Positions 34,648 to 45,340 are shown, counted from the stretch's first letter. The stretch is 64,000 nt of DNA from Vagococcus fluvialis (GCF_003337315.1 NZ_QPJV01000003.1:124001-188000), one strand, 5' to 3'. Notes: generated by a model not told the origin, from the letters alone. Made by a program: numbers and translations.

Positions 34648-35403
34648 ATGCAGATTGAATTCCAGACAAATGTCGGACGCAAAAGAAAGAGTAATCAAGA
34701 TACAGTAGGAGTTTTTGAAAACAAATTAGGTATTGTTATTGGGATTGTTGCGGATGGTATGGGAGGTCATCAAGCAGGAGATACAGCGAGTCAATTAGCT
34801 GTGACAGGCTTAGGAACTTCATGGGAAAAAACAGCATTAGAAACTCAAGAGGAAGTAGCAAGATGGTTGATTTCTGCTATTCAAAAAGAAAATAGAGAAA
34901 TCTATGCAGAAGGAAGTAGTAGTCCAGAAAAGTTTGGTATGGGAACAACTATTGTTGTGGCAGCTATCTTAAAAGATGAATTATTACTTGCACACGTTGG
35001 TGATAGTCGTGGCTATATTGTTAGAAAGCCTACAATTAAACAATTAACAAGTGATCATTCATTAGTGAATGAATTAGTAAAAACTGGTGAAATCACAACG
35101 GCAATGGCTAGAAGGCATCCGAAAAAGAATGTCTTACTTCGTTCTGTAGGTGTACCAGGTGAGATTGAAGTTGATCTTTCAGTCACAAGTGTTAAAGAAA
35201 ATGATTATGTTTTATTATGTTCAGACGGCTTAAGTAACATGTTAGATGATGAAGAAATCAAAGAAATTATTTTAAAAGATATGTCTTTAGAACAAAAAGT
35301 AACATTATTAGTAGATGGAGCAAATGAAGCTGGTGGTAGTGATAATATCACGGTTCTATTAATAAATTTTGATGAAAACAATAAGGGAGGTGAAATCGAA
35401 TGA
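34648..35403 (+). CDS. stp: PP2C-type protein phosphatase (Stp/IreP)
   Basis: A 251-residue serine/threonine phosphatase with N-terminal GRKRKSNQD, the metal motif [22 protein letters not shown], and the late SDGLSN and GGSDNIT blocks, all as in PP2C enzymes. It reverses the phosphorylation made by the PASTA kinase encoded next, with which it overlaps by four bases (ATGA). The enterococcal pair is called IreP/IreK and controls cephalosporin tolerance and envelope stress. Confidence 0.95.
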   Translation: MQIEFQTNVGRKRKSNQDTVGVFENKLGIVIGIVADGMGGHQAGDTASQLAVTGLGTSWEKTALETQEEVARWLISAIQKENREIYAEGSSSPEKFGMGTTIVVAAILKDELLLAHVGDSRGYIVRKPTIKQLTSDHSLVNELVKTGEITTAMARRHPKKNVLLRSVGVPGEIEVDLSVTSVKENDYVLLCSDGLSNMLDDEEIKEIILKDMSLEQKVTLLVDGANEAGGSDNITVLLINFDENNKGGEIE

Positions 35404-37238
35404 TCAATATTGGCACAAAAATAGGTGAACGTTATGAAATTATTGGCAATATCGGTAGCGGAGGTATGGCAAATGTTTATTTAGCAAATGATTTAATTTT
35501 GAATCGAGAAGTAGCGATTAAAGTCTTACGTTTTGACTTTCAAAATGATCAGGATGCTATTCGTCGTTTTCAAAGAGAGGCCTTAGCTGCTACTGAGATG
35601 GTCCATCCCAATATTGTAACTGTTTATGACGTTGGCGAAGAAAATGACATGCAATATATTGTTATGGAATATGTTAAAGGGACAGATTTAAAAAGATATA
35701 TTAAAGAAAATCCATCTATTCCATTACCAACAATTGTTAATATCATGGGGCAAATATTATCAGCGATTTCACTTGCCCACGATCATCAAATTATTCACCG
35801 TGATTTAAAACCTCAAAATGTGTTAGTTGATGAAGATGGTACAGTTAAGATTACGGATTTTGGTATTGCAATAGCTTTATCAGAAACTTCCTTAACTCAA
35901 ACAAATACTTTGCTAGGTTCTGTCCATTATTTATCACCAGAACAAGCTCGTGGAGGTATGGCAACTAGACAATCGGATATTTATGCTTTAGGGATTATTT
36001 TGTACGAACTATTAACAGGTTCAGTTCCTTTTGAAGGTGAGTCAGCAGTTTCAATTGCTTTAAAACATTTTCAAAATGATATCCCATCTGTTAGACAGAG
36101 ACACCCAGAAATTCCACAACCTTTAGAAAATGTGGTGTTAAAAGCAACAGCTAAAGAAATTACAGACCGTTACAAAACAGTTAATGAAATGTATGCTGAT
36201 ATTAGTACGTCCCTAAATCCAGAAAGAGCTAATGAACCAATATTTACGCCATCTGCGATGTTAGAAGAAACGATTATGATGCAACCTTTAGATGATGTCT
36301 ATGTTCCGTCTATTCCAGAGGATTCAAAACAGCCGGCTTACTTAGATGACGATGATGACGAACTTGATGATGTGAAGAAAAAATCTAAGCGTGGTATGAA
36401 AATATTTTTTGCTTTGCTTGCAGTTGTTTTATTAGTTTCAGGAGGACTGTTTTTTCTAGGTCAACGCCAAAAAAATAATGGAGATGTTGAAATCCCTGAT
36501 ATTACAGGAAAAACAGAAGCCCAAGCAAGAGCTATTTTAAAAGACAATAGTATTACGGTGAAAAAAGTTGAAGAAATAAAAGATGACGAAGTTGATAAAG
36601 GTTTAGTAGTAAAAACACAACCACCAATTGGAACATCTGTTAAGAAAAACAGTGGGGATATTACTATTTATATTAGTTCTGGGAAATCAGAAATTAGTAT
36701 GCCAGATTATAGTCAAATGGATGTCATTGACGCTAAGGAAGATTTGATTAGTAAAGGTTTTAAGGATGAAAATATAGAAATAAAAGAAGAAAATTCAGAA
36801 GAATATAAAGATAATATTGTCTTTAAACAAACACCAAAAGCCAATCGTAAAGTCGTTCCAGAAGAAACTAAAGTAACTTTATACGTTAGTAAGGGAGCCT
36901 CTACATTTACTTTAGATAATATGTATGGTTACTCTAAAAACCGTGTAGAAACTTATCTAGATAGTATGGGACTTGTTTTAGATGCAAGATCAGAATATAC
37001 GGATGCTGTGCCTCAAGGCCAAGTTTACTATACAGTACCTGGTAGTGGTGAATTAGTTAGTAAAGGAAGCGTAGTGACAGTTGTCTTTTCAGCTGGAAAA
37101 GACCCATCAACTATACCTTCAACTAGTAGTTCATCTTCCTCATCTTCAAGCTCTAGTACTACTAGTAAAGACGAACCAAGTGAACCATCAGAACCAGCAA
37201 CAGAAACAACAAATAGTGAACAATCACCAGGTAGTTAA
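35400..37238 (+). CDS. prkC: Serine/threonine protein kinase with PASTA domains (PrkC/StkP/IreK)
   Basis: A 612-residue membrane kinase. The cytoplasmic kinase domain has [14 protein letters not shown], Lys41, HRDLKPQN (133-140), DFGIAIAL and the activation loop with [15 protein letters not shown]. An acidic juxtamembrane stretch and basic KKKSKRG precede one membrane segment (about 334-355). Outside there are three PASTA repeats, which sense muropeptides or lipid II, and a serine-rich tail with eleven serines in a row. StkP of pneumococcus has four PASTA repeats and IreK five, as I recall, so three is on the low side. Coupled to the phosphatase gene; a terminator follows. Confidence 0.96.
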   Translation: MINIGTKIGERYEIIGNIGSGGMANVYLANDLILNREVAIKVLRFDFQNDQDAIRRFQREALAATEMVHPNIVTVYDVGEENDMQYIVMEYVKGTDLKRYIKENPSIPLPTIVNIMGQILSAISLAHDHQIIHRDLKPQNVLVDEDGTVKITDFGIAIALSETSLTQTNTLLGSVHYLSPEQARGGMATRQSDIYALGIILYELLTGSVPFEGESAVSIALKHFQNDIPSVRQRHPEIPQPLENVVLKATAKEITDRYKTVNEMYADISTSLNPERANEPIFTPSAMLEETIMMQPLDDVYVPSIPEDSKQPAYLDDDDDELDDVKKKSKRGMKIFFALLAVVLLVSGGLFFLGQRQKNNGDVEIPDITGKTEAQARAILKDNSITVKKVEEIKDDEVDKGLVVKTQPPIGTSVKKNSGDITIYISSGKSEISMPDYSQMDVIDAKEDLISKGFKDENIEIKEENSEEYKDNIVFKQTPKANRKVVPEETKVTLYVSKGASTFTLDNMYGYSKNRVETYLDSMGLVLDARSEYTDAVPQGQVYYTVPGSGELVSKGSVVTVVFSAGKDPSTIPSTSSSSSSSSSSSTTSKDEPSEPSEPATETTNSEQSPGS

Positions 37239-37241
37239 ATG

Positions 37242-37293
37242 AAATAGGGAGTATGACGTAACTTTTTAACTTATGTCATACTCCCTATTTTTA
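37242..37293 (+). terminator. Rho-independent terminator after prkC
   Basis: AAATAGGGAGTATGAC and its exact reverse complement around a 17-base loop, then TTTTTAT. Confidence 0.8.
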
Positions 37294-37304
37294 TCTGTGA
37301 TTTG

Positions 37305-37313
37305 TGATACAAT
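37305..37313 (+). promoter_or_regulatory. Extended -10 promoter of rsgA
   Basis: TGATACAAT fits TGnTATAAT with one change and lies 38 bases before the rsgA ATG. Confidence 0.5.
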
Positions 37314-37350
37314 AAAAAAGAATAAATGAAGCGGATAAAAGGGGGACAAT

Positions 37351-38232
37351 ATGCCAAAAGGTCAAATTAGAAAAGCTTTAAGTGGGTTTTATTATGTTAA
37401 ACATGAAGACACTCTTTACCAAACAAGGGGACGTGGCAATTTTAGAAATCGAAATATTACACCTCTTGTTGGTGATTGGGTAGAATTTGAAAGTAGCAGT
37501 ATTACAGATGGCTATGTGTTAGAGGTCTTAGAAAGAAAAAACGAATTAATCAGACCACAAGTCTCAAATGTTGATTTAGGCGTAGTTGTGACAAGTTGTG
37601 TGAAACCAAATTTTTCATATAATTTATTAGATCGTTTCTTAGTAACTCTGGAATCAAAAAATATCCAACCTTTAATTTATATAACTAAAATGGATATTGC
37701 TCCAGATGATGTTATTCATGAGATGGAAAAAATGAGATCGTATTATGAATCAATTGGTTATCCTGTTTTATTTTCGGATACACCAGATAAAGATGTCTTA
37801 ACGACTTATTTTAAAGATAAATTAACTGTGTTTATGGGACAATCAGGAGCTGGTAAATCAACGCTTCTGAACAAGGTAGCACCTGATTTGAATTTAGAGG
37901 TTGCTGATATCTCTGAGGCTTTAGGTCGCGGTCGTCATACAACAAGACACGTTGAACTAATTGAACTTCACGGTGGCCTTGTAGCAGATACACCGGGTTT
38001 TAGCTCTATTGATTTCTTAGAAATTGAATTACAAGAATTACCAAAACAATTCCCAGAATTTTTAGAGGCTTCGGAGTTTTGTAAATTTAGAGAGTGTCAA
38101 CATCAGAAAGAACCTAAATGTGAAGTAAAAAAAAGAGTAGACAGTGAAGAAATATTATTATCACGCTACGAAAATTACTTACAATTTTATGAAGAAGTTA
38201 GAACAAGAAAACCTAAATATAATAAAAAGTGA
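37351..38232 (+). CDS. rsgA: Ribosome small-subunit-dependent GTPase A
   Basis: A 293-residue circularly permuted GTPase that checks late 30S subunit assembly. It has an N-terminal OB-fold (PLVGDWVEFE), then G4 TKMD before the P-loop GQSGAGKSTLLNKV, ADTPGFSS as G3, and a C-terminal zinc site with CKFRECQHQKEPKCEV. Normal length. It follows its own extended -10 promoter and leads the rsgA-rpe-thiN operon as in Bacillus. Confidence 0.97.
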   Translation: MPKGQIRKALSGFYYVKHEDTLYQTRGRGNFRNRNITPLVGDWVEFESSSITDGYVLEVLERKNELIRPQVSNVDLGVVVTSCVKPNFSYNLLDRFLVTLESKNIQPLIYITKMDIAPDDVIHEMEKMRSYYESIGYPVLFSDTPDKDVLTTYFKDKLTVFMGQSGAGKSTLLNKVAPDLNLEVADISEALGRGRHTTRHVELIELHGGLVADTPGFSSIDFLEIELQELPKQFPEFLEASEFCKFRECQHQKEPKCEVKKRVDSEEILLSRYENYLQFYEEVRTRKPKYNKK

Positions 38233-38244
38233 GGAAGATGAAAA

Positions 38245-38898
38245 ATGGTAAAAATCGCTCCATCAATTTTAAGTGCAGACTTTGCTAATTTAGAAAGAGA
38301 TATTCGTTTAGTAGATGAAAAAGGTGCAGATTATATTCATGTTGATGTAATGGATGGTCAATTTGTTCCAAATATTACGTTAGGCGCTAATATTGTTTCA
38401 GCTATTCGTCCAGTAACGAAACTACCTTTAGATGTCCATTTAATGGTTCAAGATCCAGAACGTTTTATTGAGGATTTCGCTAAAGCTGGTTCAGATATTA
38501 TTACAGTTCATCAGGAAAGCACAGTTCATATTCACCGTGCTATGCAAATGATTAAAAATTGTGGTGTTAAAGCTGGTGTCGTTATAAATCCTGGAACACC
38601 CGTATCGGCTATTGAAGAAGTACTGCCTCTAGCGGATTTAGTCTTAATTATGACTGTTAACCCTGGTTTTGGTGGACAAGCTTTCATTAGCGAGTGTTTA
38701 ACAAAAGTTGAACGCTTAAATGAATTAAGAAAAGAAAAAGGCTACACTTATGAAATTGAAATTGATGGCGGTGTAGATGATAAGACAGCACCGCTATGTG
38801 TTCAAGCTGGAGCAGACGTTTTAGTTGCTGGGTCTTACGTGTATAATTCTCCAGATGTTGGTGAGAGAATCAAAAAAATAAGAGAAGTTACAAGATAA
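38245..38898 (+). CDS. rpe: Ribulose-phosphate 3-epimerase
   Basis: A 217-residue TIM-barrel enzyme of the pentose phosphate pathway, interconverting ribulose-5-P and xylulose-5-P. It opens KIAPSILSADFANLE, has HVDVMDGQFVPNIT and DVHLMVQDPE with the metal-binding residues, VNPGFGGQAF for phosphate, and EIDGGVDD. Twelve bases after rsgA; its stop overlaps the thiN ATG by one base. Confidence 0.97.
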   Translation: MVKIAPSILSADFANLERDIRLVDEKGADYIHVDVMDGQFVPNITLGANIVSAIRPVTKLPLDVHLMVQDPERFIEDFAKAGSDIITVHQESTVHIHRAMQMIKNCGVKAGVVINPGTPVSAIEEVLPLADLVLIMTVNPGFGGQAFISECLTKVERLNELRKEKGYTYEIEIDGGVDDKTAPLCVQAGADVLVAGSYVYNSPDVGERIKKIREVTR

Positions 38899-39563
38899 TG
38901 ATTAAAGATGTTGTGATTATTGGTGGTGCTCCGCCTAGTACTTGGCCAGAGATGTCTCAATTTAAAATAGAAGAAACAGCTTTTATTGGCGTAGACAGAG
39001 GTAGTTTGTATGGTGTAAAAGCAGGTTTACCTATCATGGAAGCTGTTGGAGACTTTGACTCCTTATCTGAGACTGAATGGATTTGGTTAGAGAAAAATAT
39101 AACTAATATTAGTCGTTGTGCAGCTGAAAAAGATGACACAGATATGGAACTTGGTGTATTAAAGGCAATTGAAAAATATCCAAAGGCTAATTACTATTTG
39201 ATTGGAGCAACAGGTGGTAGATTAGATCACTGTTTAGGTAATATTTGGTTACCACTTCAAGAAAGATTTCTCCCGATATTAGAGAGACTTTCAATTTTAG
39301 ATAACCAAAATTCGATAGTTTACTACTTGCCAGGTGAGTATGAGATAATAAAAGAAGAAGATAAAGATTATTTAGCATATATTTGCTTAACACCAGTTAG
39401 AAAATTAAGTTTATTTGATGCGAAATATCAATTAGATCAAGTTGATTTTTTATATCCTAGATCATTATCCAGTAATGAATTTGTAGGAGATACGAGTCGC
39501 TTTGCTTTTGAAGATGGGATTCTTGCGACAATTCAATCGAAAGACTTAAAAAAAGAAAGCTAG
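38898..39563 (+). CDS. thiN: Thiamine diphosphokinase
   Basis: A 221-residue enzyme that makes thiamine diphosphate from thiamine and ATP. Conserved blocks are GVDRGS, VGDFDSLSE, EKDDTDMELGVLKA and GATGGRLDHCLGNIWL. No thiamine synthesis genes are in the window, so salvage of imported thiamine is likely. Its stop codon lies inside the first arm of its terminator. Confidence 0.95.
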   Translation: MIKDVVIIGGAPPSTWPEMSQFKIEETAFIGVDRGSLYGVKAGLPIMEAVGDFDSLSETEWIWLEKNITNISRCAAEKDDTDMELGVLKAIEKYPKANYYLIGATGGRLDHCLGNIWLPLQERFLPILERLSILDNQNSIVYYLPGEYEIIKEEDKDYLAYICLTPVRKLSLFDAKYQLDQVDFLYPRSLSSNEFVGDTSRFAFEDGILATIQSKDLKKES

Positions 39564-39584
39564 AAAATCTCTAGCTTTCTTTTT
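39554..39584 (+). terminator. Terminator of the rsgA-rpe-thiN operon
   Basis: AGAAAGCTAGA and TCTAGCTTTCT arms, short loop, TTTT after. It overlaps the thiN stop codon. Confidence 0.8.
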
Positions 39585-39604
39585 CATGCAAAAAACAAAA
39601 GAAA

Positions 39605-39633
39605 AAGAGTCTAGAGAAAGTCTCTAGACTCTT
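39605..39633 (-). terminator. Terminator of rpmB (minus strand)
   Basis: AAGAGTCTAGAG and CTCTAGACTCTT arms. Read on the minus strand the hairpin is followed by CTTTTTCTTTTG, so it serves rpmB. Confidence 0.75.
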
Positions 39634-39645
39634 GTTTTATCTTTA

Positions 39646-39834
39646 TTAAACACGTTCAACTTTACCTGATTTCAAAGCACGAGTAGAAACCCAAACTTTT
39701 TTAGGCTTACCGTCTACTAAGATACGAACTTTTTGTAAGTTAGCACCCCAAGTACGTTTAGAAGCGTTCATTGCGTGAGAGCGTGTGTTACCTGATCTTG
39801 CTTTACGCCCAGTTATATAACATTCTTTTGCCAT
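39646..39834 (-). CDS. rpmB: 50S ribosomal protein L28
   Basis: A 62-residue ribosomal protein. It starts [26 protein letters not shown] and ends [17 protein letters not shown], typical of L28 without the extra zinc-site cysteines. It is on the minus strand, opposite to its neighbours, exactly as in Bacillus between thiN and yloU. AAAGGAGGGAATATC precedes the ATG on its strand. Confidence 0.97.
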   Translation of the reverse strand: MAKECYITGRKARSGNTRSHAMNASKRTWGANLQKVRILVDGKPKKVWVSTRALKSGKVERV

Positions 39835-39889
39835 GATATTCCCTCCTTTGCTTTGAATATATCATTTTGCACATTAATCACACTAGAAT

Positions 39890-39918
39890 AATTTATCATA
39901 GATTACTTATTTATGCAA
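39890..39918 (-). promoter_or_regulatory. Promoter of rpmB
   Basis: On the minus strand TTGCAT (39918-39913), 17-base spacer and TAAATT (39895-39890). Confidence 0.5.
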
Positions 39919-40042
39919 TAAAAATTTGAAGATAAATCCATTTAGTTTTTAACAAAACAGGAATTTTTCTTTAATAATTATGTGCTGTGTGATAAAATGA
40001 TGAATGATAATGGGAAATTACTGACTATAGGGAGGTAGCAAA

Positions 40043-40408
40043 ATGGCTGTAAAAATTAAAACACAAGCTGGTACCATTGAAATTTCTAACGATGTCATCG
40101 CTACTGTTGTCGGCGGAGCTGCAACAGATATCTATGGGATTGTTGGCATGGCAAGTAAAAATCAAATTAAAGATAACTTAAATGATATTTTAGGTAAAGA
40201 AAACTACTCACGTGGCGTTGTTGTACGTCAAGAAGAAAATGGTGTAGCAGTTGATGTTTATATCATGGTGAGTTACGGAACTAAAATTTCTGAAGTAAGT
40301 CGAAATGTACAAGAAAGTGTTAAATACAATCTTGAAACAATGCTAGGCGTTGTGGCTAACTCGGTAAATATTTTTATCCAAGGTGTACGTGTACAATCTG
40401 AAAAATAA
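40043..40408 (+). CDS. yloU: Asp23/Gls24 family envelope stress response protein
   Basis: A 121-residue Asp23/Gls24 family protein. It starts with GTIEISNDVIATVVGGAATDIYGIVGMAS and ends with VNIFIQGVRV, both diagnostic. Family members are abundant, sometimes membrane-associated proteins of uncertain function linked to cell-wall stress; the YloU branch always lies next to fakA/yloV. GGGAGGTAGC precedes the ATG. Divergent from rpmB. Confidence 0.93.
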   Translation: MAVKIKTQAGTIEISNDVIATVVGGAATDIYGIVGMASKNQIKDNLNDILGKENYSRGVVVRQEENGVAVDVYIMVSYGTKISEVSRNVQESVKYNLETMLGVVANSVNIFIQGVRVQSEK

Positions 40409-40467
40409 TTGATTGCACAAGACAATCGAATGTGTATGTTTTTAAAGAATTGAGGAGGAACATTTTA

Positions 40468-42141
40468 GTGGAAGTCAAAGCAATCAATGGAGGACAATTT
40501 CAAGCAATGGTTCAGGCAGGTGCCAACCGCCTAAATCAAAACGCTGAATTTGTCAATTCCTTAAATGTTTTCCCTGTGCCAGATGGTGACACAGGAACAA
40601 ATATGGATTTATCAATGACAAGTGGAGCTAAAGCAGTTAGAGATGCGACTAGCGAGCATGTTGGAGAGTTAGCAGGGATTTTATCAAAAGGATTACTAAT
40701 GGGAGCTAGAGGGAATTCTGGGGTTATTTTATCTCAGTTATTCCGCGGATTCTCAAAAGAAATTATTGAAAAAGAAACGTTAAGTGCTCAAGACTTAGCA
40801 GACGCTTTTAAAAACGGTGTTGAAACTGCTTATAAAGCGGTTATGAAACCTGTTGAAGGAACTATTTTAACAGTTTCAAGAGGAGCAGCAATTGGCGCTG
40901 AGAAAAAAGCAGCTAAATCAGATGACTGTATTGAAGTAATGGAAGCAGCTCTTAAAGGTGCTAAAAAAGCATTAGCTAAAACACCAGATATGTTACCAGT
41001 CTTGAAAGAGGTTGGCGTTGTAGACAGTGGTGGACAAGGTTTAGTTTTTGTTTATGAAGGATTTTTAGAATCATTATCAGGGAAAATTGTTGAGAGTGAA
41101 ATTCATCAACCAACACCTGGCCAAATGGATGCAATGGTTAATGCAGAACACCACAGAAGTGTTTCTGGTGCTGTAGCAACTGAGGATATTAAGTTTGGTT
41201 ACTGTACTGAAATTATGGTACGTATTGGTGAAGGTCCAACAGTTGATAGTGAGTTTGATTACGATACATTTAGAAACTACTTGAATGACTTAGGAGATTC
41301 TTTATTAGTTGTTGCTGATGACGAGATTATTAAAGTTCACGTTCATACAGAGCAACCTGGAGAAGTTAGGAACTATGGTCAAAAATTTGGTTCTTTAATC
41401 AAAATTAAAGTAGATAACATGCGTGTTCAACATGAAACTATTTTAGAGAGTGAAAGTGAAAATACGTCAGCTCCTAAAGAACGCGTGCCTTACGGAATTA
41501 TCTCTGTAGCAGCAGGTGAAGGAATTCAAGAATTATTCCGCAGTATGGGTGCTAACTATATTATCAGTGGCGGTCAAACAATGAACCCAAGTACAGAAGA
41601 TATCTTAAAAGCAATTGAAGCAGTTAATGCAGATAATGTGATTATATTACCTAACAATAAAAATATCTTCATGGCAGCAGACCAAGCTGCTGAAGTAAGT
41701 GAAATACCAGCAGTGGTAATTCCTTCAAAAACAATTTCTCAAGGTATGACAGCTTTATTAGGCTTTAATGATCAATTACCTTTAGCAGATAATGAAGCTG
41801 CAATGAGAGATATGTTAGAAGAAGTAACTAGTGGTTCAGTAACAACAGCAGTTCGCGATACTTCAATTGATGGAGTTGAGATTAGAGAAAATGACTGTCT
41901 AGGAATGATTGAAGGTAAAATCGTTGTTTCGATACCAGATCGTTTTGATGCCTCTTTAGCAACATTAAAAGGCATGATTAATGAAGATTCTGAAATTGTC
42001 ACAATTATTGTCGGCGAAGAAGGAACTAAAGAAGAAGCACAAAAATTAGAAGAAGCACTTTTAGAGTGGAACGATGAGTTAGAAATTGAAATTCATCAAG
42101 GTGACCAACCTGTTTATCCATATCTATTTGCAGCTGAATAA
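40468..42141 (+). CDS. fakA: Fatty acid kinase catalytic subunit (DAK2 domain, YloV)
   Basis: A 557-residue protein. The N-terminal kinase domain has NVFPVPDGDTGTNMDLSM and GARGNSGVILSQLFRG, with VDSGGQGL later, all nucleotide and metal sites of FakA/DhaL. The central and C-terminal parts match YloV. FakA phosphorylates fatty acids held by FakB (DegV-like) proteins; no fakB is in the window. The acyl-phosphate made can feed PlsX, encoded downstream at 44323. Start GTG 40468 lies seven bases after GAGGAGGAA; a GTG at 40432 in the same frame has no such site. Confidence 0.93.
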   Translation: MEVKAINGGQFQAMVQAGANRLNQNAEFVNSLNVFPVPDGDTGTNMDLSMTSGAKAVRDATSEHVGELAGILSKGLLMGARGNSGVILSQLFRGFSKEIIEKETLSAQDLADAFKNGVETAYKAVMKPVEGTILTVSRGAAIGAEKKAAKSDDCIEVMEAALKGAKKALAKTPDMLPVLKEVGVVDSGGQGLVFVYEGFLESLSGKIVESEIHQPTPGQMDAMVNAEHHRSVSGAVATEDIKFGYCTEIMVRIGEGPTVDSEFDYDTFRNYLNDLGDSLLVVADDEIIKVHVHTEQPGEVRNYGQKFGSLIKIKVDNMRVQHETILESESENTSAPKERVPYGIISVAAGEGIQELFRSMGANYIISGGQTMNPSTEDILKAIEAVNADNVIILPNNKNIFMAADQAAEVSEIPAVVIPSKTISQGMTALLGFNDQLPLADNEAAMRDMLEEVTSGSVTTAVRDTSIDGVEIRENDCLGMIEGKIVVSIPDRFDASLATLKGMINEDSEIVTIIVGEEGTKEEAQKLEEALLEWNDELEIEIHQGDQPVYPYLFAAE

Positions 42142-42150
42142 CAAAATGAC

Positions 42151-42186
42151 AAGAGGCTGATCGTGAAAATGTTCAGCCTCTTTTTT
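42151..42186 (+). terminator. Rho-independent terminator after fakA
   Basis: AAGAGGCTGA and TCAGCCTCTT arms, 13-base loop, T-run. Confidence 0.85.
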
Positions 42187-42226
42187 ATGAAGAAGGATTA
42201 TATTCTAATGTAGAGGAGGGGAATCT

Positions 42227-44266
42227 GTGGATGAATTAAATCAGTCAGTCGCTTGGCTAAAAGGAGTAGGTCCTAAAAAAAGCGAAGTATTAAATAGTTT
42301 AGGTATTAAAACCGTTTATGATTTATTAACTTACTACCCTTTTCGTTATGATGATATTCAAGAGAAAAGTCTAGATGAGATTCAAGATCAAGAAAAAGTT
42401 GTTTTAAAAGGAACGGTTTTAGCTGAACCTGTTGTCAGCTATTACGGATTTAAGAAAAGTAGACTTGTTTTTAGAATGATGACTGAACAAGCTGTTATCG
42501 GTGTCACTTTTTTCAACCAACCCTTTTTAAAATCTAAAATTAATGCTTCAGAGGAAATTGCGATTTACGGGAAATGGGATGGACGTAGAAAAGCATTGAC
42601 AGGAATGAAAGTTCTAGCAACTCAAGAAGAAGAACTAGATTTTTCTCCGATTTACCACGTGAATAAACAAATCAGACAAAAGACATTAGTTGATTTAATT
42701 AAGCAAACTTGGGAGTTGTATGGGCATTTATTACCAGAAAACTTACCTGAGTGGTTAACTAGTAAATACCGTTTAATGCCAAAAAGACAAGCTGCCTATG
42801 CCATGCATTTTCCAGAAACAATAGAAGAAAATAGATTAGCTAAAAGAAGACTTGCTTTTGAAGAGTTCTTTTTATTTCAATTAAAGATGATTCAGTTGAA
42901 AAAACAGGAAACATCAAAAGATTTAGGGAAATCAATTATGTACGATGTGAAGGTGTTGAAAGAGTTTATTAAAACACTACCCTTTGAATTAACAGGAGCT
43001 CAAAAAAGAGTGGTTAATGAAATCTGTGCTGATTTAAGAAGTCAAGAACATATGCACAGGCTTCTCCAAGGAGATGTGGGAAGTGGTAAAACAATTGTCG
43101 CAGCGATTGCATTATATGCTGTAGTCAGTGAAGGTTTGCAAGGAGCTTTAATGGTACCTACAGAAATATTAGCTGAACAACATATGGAAAGTTTAACCGA
43201 TGTTTTCTCAAAAACAGATGTTAAGGTAGGACTTTTAACGAGCTCAACTAAAACGGCTGAGAGACGTCAAATTTTAGCTGATTTAGCAAGTGGCGAGATG
43301 GATATTATAGTAGGAACTCATTCTTTAATTCAAGATGATATTATTTTTAATGATTTAAGTTTAGCTATTATTGATGAGCAACATCGGTTTGGTGTGAATC
43401 AAAGAAAAGCTTTAAGAGAAAAAGGTAACCAAGCAGATGTATTGTTTATGACAGCCACTCCAATACCGAGAACTCTTGCCATTACAGCTTACGGTGAAAT
43501 GGATGTGTCTATCATTGATGAGCTTCCAGCAGGCCGAATACCTATTGAAACAAGGTGGATTTTACCTAAACAAGTAGATTCGGTTTTAACGTGGTTAAAT
43601 AGCCAGTTAAAAAATGGTCAGCAAGTTTATGTTATTTGCCCTTTAATAGAAGAATCTGAAATGTTAGATGTAAAAAATGCGACAGAAATTTATGAGCACC
43701 TTAAACAATTTTTTGAACCAAACTTCAAAGTTGGTTTACTTCACGGGAAAATGAAATCTCAAGAAAAAGATGAAATCATGACTAAGTTTAAAGACAATGA
43801 CATGCAAATACTTGTTTCGACAACGGTTATAGAAGTAGGAGTCAATGTCCCTAATGCAACGACGATGATGATAATGGATGCAGACCGTTTTGGTTTAGCT
43901 CAGCTCCACCAGCTCAGAGGACGTGTTGGTCGAGGTAGTCTAGCCTCATATTGTATTTTAGTAGCCAGTCCAAAAAGTGATCAAGGGAAAGAGCGAATGA
44001 AAATCATGACTGAAACAACAGATGGGTTTGTTTTAAGTCAAAAAGATTTAGAAATGCGTGGACCAGGAGACTTTTTTGGTTCCAAGCAATCAGGTTTGCC
44101 AGAGTTTAAAGTGGGAGATATTGTGGCAGATGAGATGATTTTAGAAACTGCTCGAGTAGAAGCAACCCAGTTAATTGAAACGGATGACTGGATGAATGAT
44201 CCAGCTAATGCTGGTTTAGTAACTAGTTTAAATGAAAGAAGAGAAGAATCAGAGTTCTTTGATTAG
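42227..44266 (+). CDS. recG: ATP-dependent DNA helicase RecG
   Basis: A 679-residue branch-migrating helicase that reverses stalled forks and processes recombination junctions. The wedge domain starts LKGVGPKKSEVLNSLGI; the core has QGDVGSGKT, DEQHRFG, TATPIPRT and LRGRVGRG; the end has the RecG hook area GPGDFFGSKQSG. Start is GTG 42227 behind GAGGAGGGG. Length normal. Follows fakA after a terminator, as in the usual cluster order. Confidence 0.97.
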   Translation: MDELNQSVAWLKGVGPKKSEVLNSLGIKTVYDLLTYYPFRYDDIQEKSLDEIQDQEKVVLKGTVLAEPVVSYYGFKKSRLVFRMMTEQAVIGVTFFNQPFLKSKINASEEIAIYGKWDGRRKALTGMKVLATQEEELDFSPIYHVNKQIRQKTLVDLIKQTWELYGHLLPENLPEWLTSKYRLMPKRQAAYAMHFPETIEENRLAKRRLAFEEFFLFQLKMIQLKKQETSKDLGKSIMYDVKVLKEFIKTLPFELTGAQKRVVNEICADLRSQEHMHRLLQGDVGSGKTIVAAIALYAVVSEGLQGALMVPTEILAEQHMESLTDVFSKTDVKVGLLTSSTKTAERRQILADLASGEMDIIVGTHSLIQDDIIFNDLSLAIIDEQHRFGVNQRKALREKGNQADVLFMTATPIPRTLAITAYGEMDVSIIDELPAGRIPIETRWILPKQVDSVLTWLNSQLKNGQQVYVICPLIEESEMLDVKNATEIYEHLKQFFEPNFKVGLLHGKMKSQEKDEIMTKFKDNDMQILVSTTVIEVGVNVPNATTMMIMDADRFGLAQLHQLRGRVGRGSLASYCILVASPKSDQGKERMKIMTETTDGFVLSQKDLEMRGPGDFFGSKQSGLPEFKVGDIVADEMILETARVEATQLIETDDWMNDPANAGLVTSLNERREESEFFD

Positions 44267-44322
44267 GTTCTTTATGATAAAATAAAAAAGCAAATGTAAT
44301 GACAAACTAGGAGGTAGGCAAA

Positions 44323-45327
44323 GTGAGAATAGCAGTAGACGCTATGGGTGGCGATAATGCACCAAAAGCGATTGTTGAAGGTATCAACTTAGCAAAAAAA
44401 GATTTTCCTGAAATTGAATTTTTACTATTTGGTAAAGAAGCAGAAATAAAAAAATATTTAACAGACGAAGTGAATGTCACAATTGTTCATACAGATGAAA
44501 AAATTGAAAGTGATGATGAACCGGTTAAATCAATTCGTAAGAAAAAACAAGCATCAATGGTGTTAGCTGCTCATGCAGTAAAAAATGGAGAAGCAGATGC
44601 CATTTTTTCAGCAGGAAATACTGGTGCATTATTAGCATCAGGTCTTTTTATTATTGGTCGTATTAAACAAGTGGAGCGTCCTGGTTTAATGACAACCATG
44701 CCTGTTTTTACTGGAGAAAAAAATGCTGGTTTTGATTTTATTGACATGGGAGCTAACGCAGATAATAAAGCAGAGCATTTATTAACTTACGGTATTTTAG
44801 GTTCTTTCTACGCTAAAAAAGTTAGACATATTGATAATCCTAGAGTTGCTCTTTTAAATAATGGCAGCGAGGAAACAAAAGGTAGTGAGTTAACAAAAGC
44901 AGCCTTTGAATTATTATCTAATGAACCAAGTATTAATTTTATTGGTAATATTGAAGCTCGTGATGTGTTTGATGGTGGAGCTGACGTTGTTGTAACAGAT
45001 GGTTTCACAGGTAATGCTGTTTTGAAATCAGTTGAAGGAACAGCTCAAGCTATTATGGGTGTGTTAAAATCATCTATTAAAGATGGTGGTATGAAGAGTA
45101 AAATGGGCGCCTTATTATTAAAGGATAGCCTAATGGGCATGAAAGACAAAATGGATTATTCAAGTCACGGTGGAGCTGTGTTGTTTGGTGTTAAAGCACC
45201 AGTTGTTAAAACACATGGTTCAACAGGTCCAGATGCTGTTAGAAATACTATCAGCCAAATTAAAACAATGCTAGAAGAAGACTTAGTAAAAGATTTACAA
45301 ACCTTCTTTGAAGAGTCAAAAGCTTAA
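44323..45327 (+). CDS. plsX: Phosphate acyltransferase
   Basis: A 334-residue enzyme that swaps acyl groups between ACP and phosphate, giving acyl-phosphate for phosphatidic acid synthesis. Conserved blocks: [47 protein letters not shown], and [11 protein letters not shown]. Start GTG behind AGGAGGTAGG. In Bacillus fapR precedes it and fabD/fabG follow; both are absent here, and only acpP remains. It connects with fakA upstream and acpP downstream. Confidence 0.97.
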   Translation: MRIAVDAMGGDNAPKAIVEGINLAKKDFPEIEFLLFGKEAEIKKYLTDEVNVTIVHTDEKIESDDEPVKSIRKKKQASMVLAAHAVKNGEADAIFSAGNTGALLASGLFIIGRIKQVERPGLMTTMPVFTGEKNAGFDFIDMGANADNKAEHLLTYGILGSFYAKKVRHIDNPRVALLNNGSEETKGSELTKAAFELLSNEPSINFIGNIEARDVFDGGADVVVTDGFTGNAVLKSVEGTAQAIMGVLKSSIKDGGMKSKMGALLLKDSLMGMKDKMDYSSHGGAVLFGVKAPVVKTHGSTGPDAVRNTISQIKTMLEEDLVKDLQTFFEESKA

Positions 45328-45340
45328 AATTTTTTTAAGA

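Noticed and set aside
37120-37170. Serine codon run in prkC as a slippage-prone contingency tract
   Set aside because: The codons alternate (AGT, TCA, TCT, TCC, AGC), so there is no simple repeat long enough for frequent slippage.
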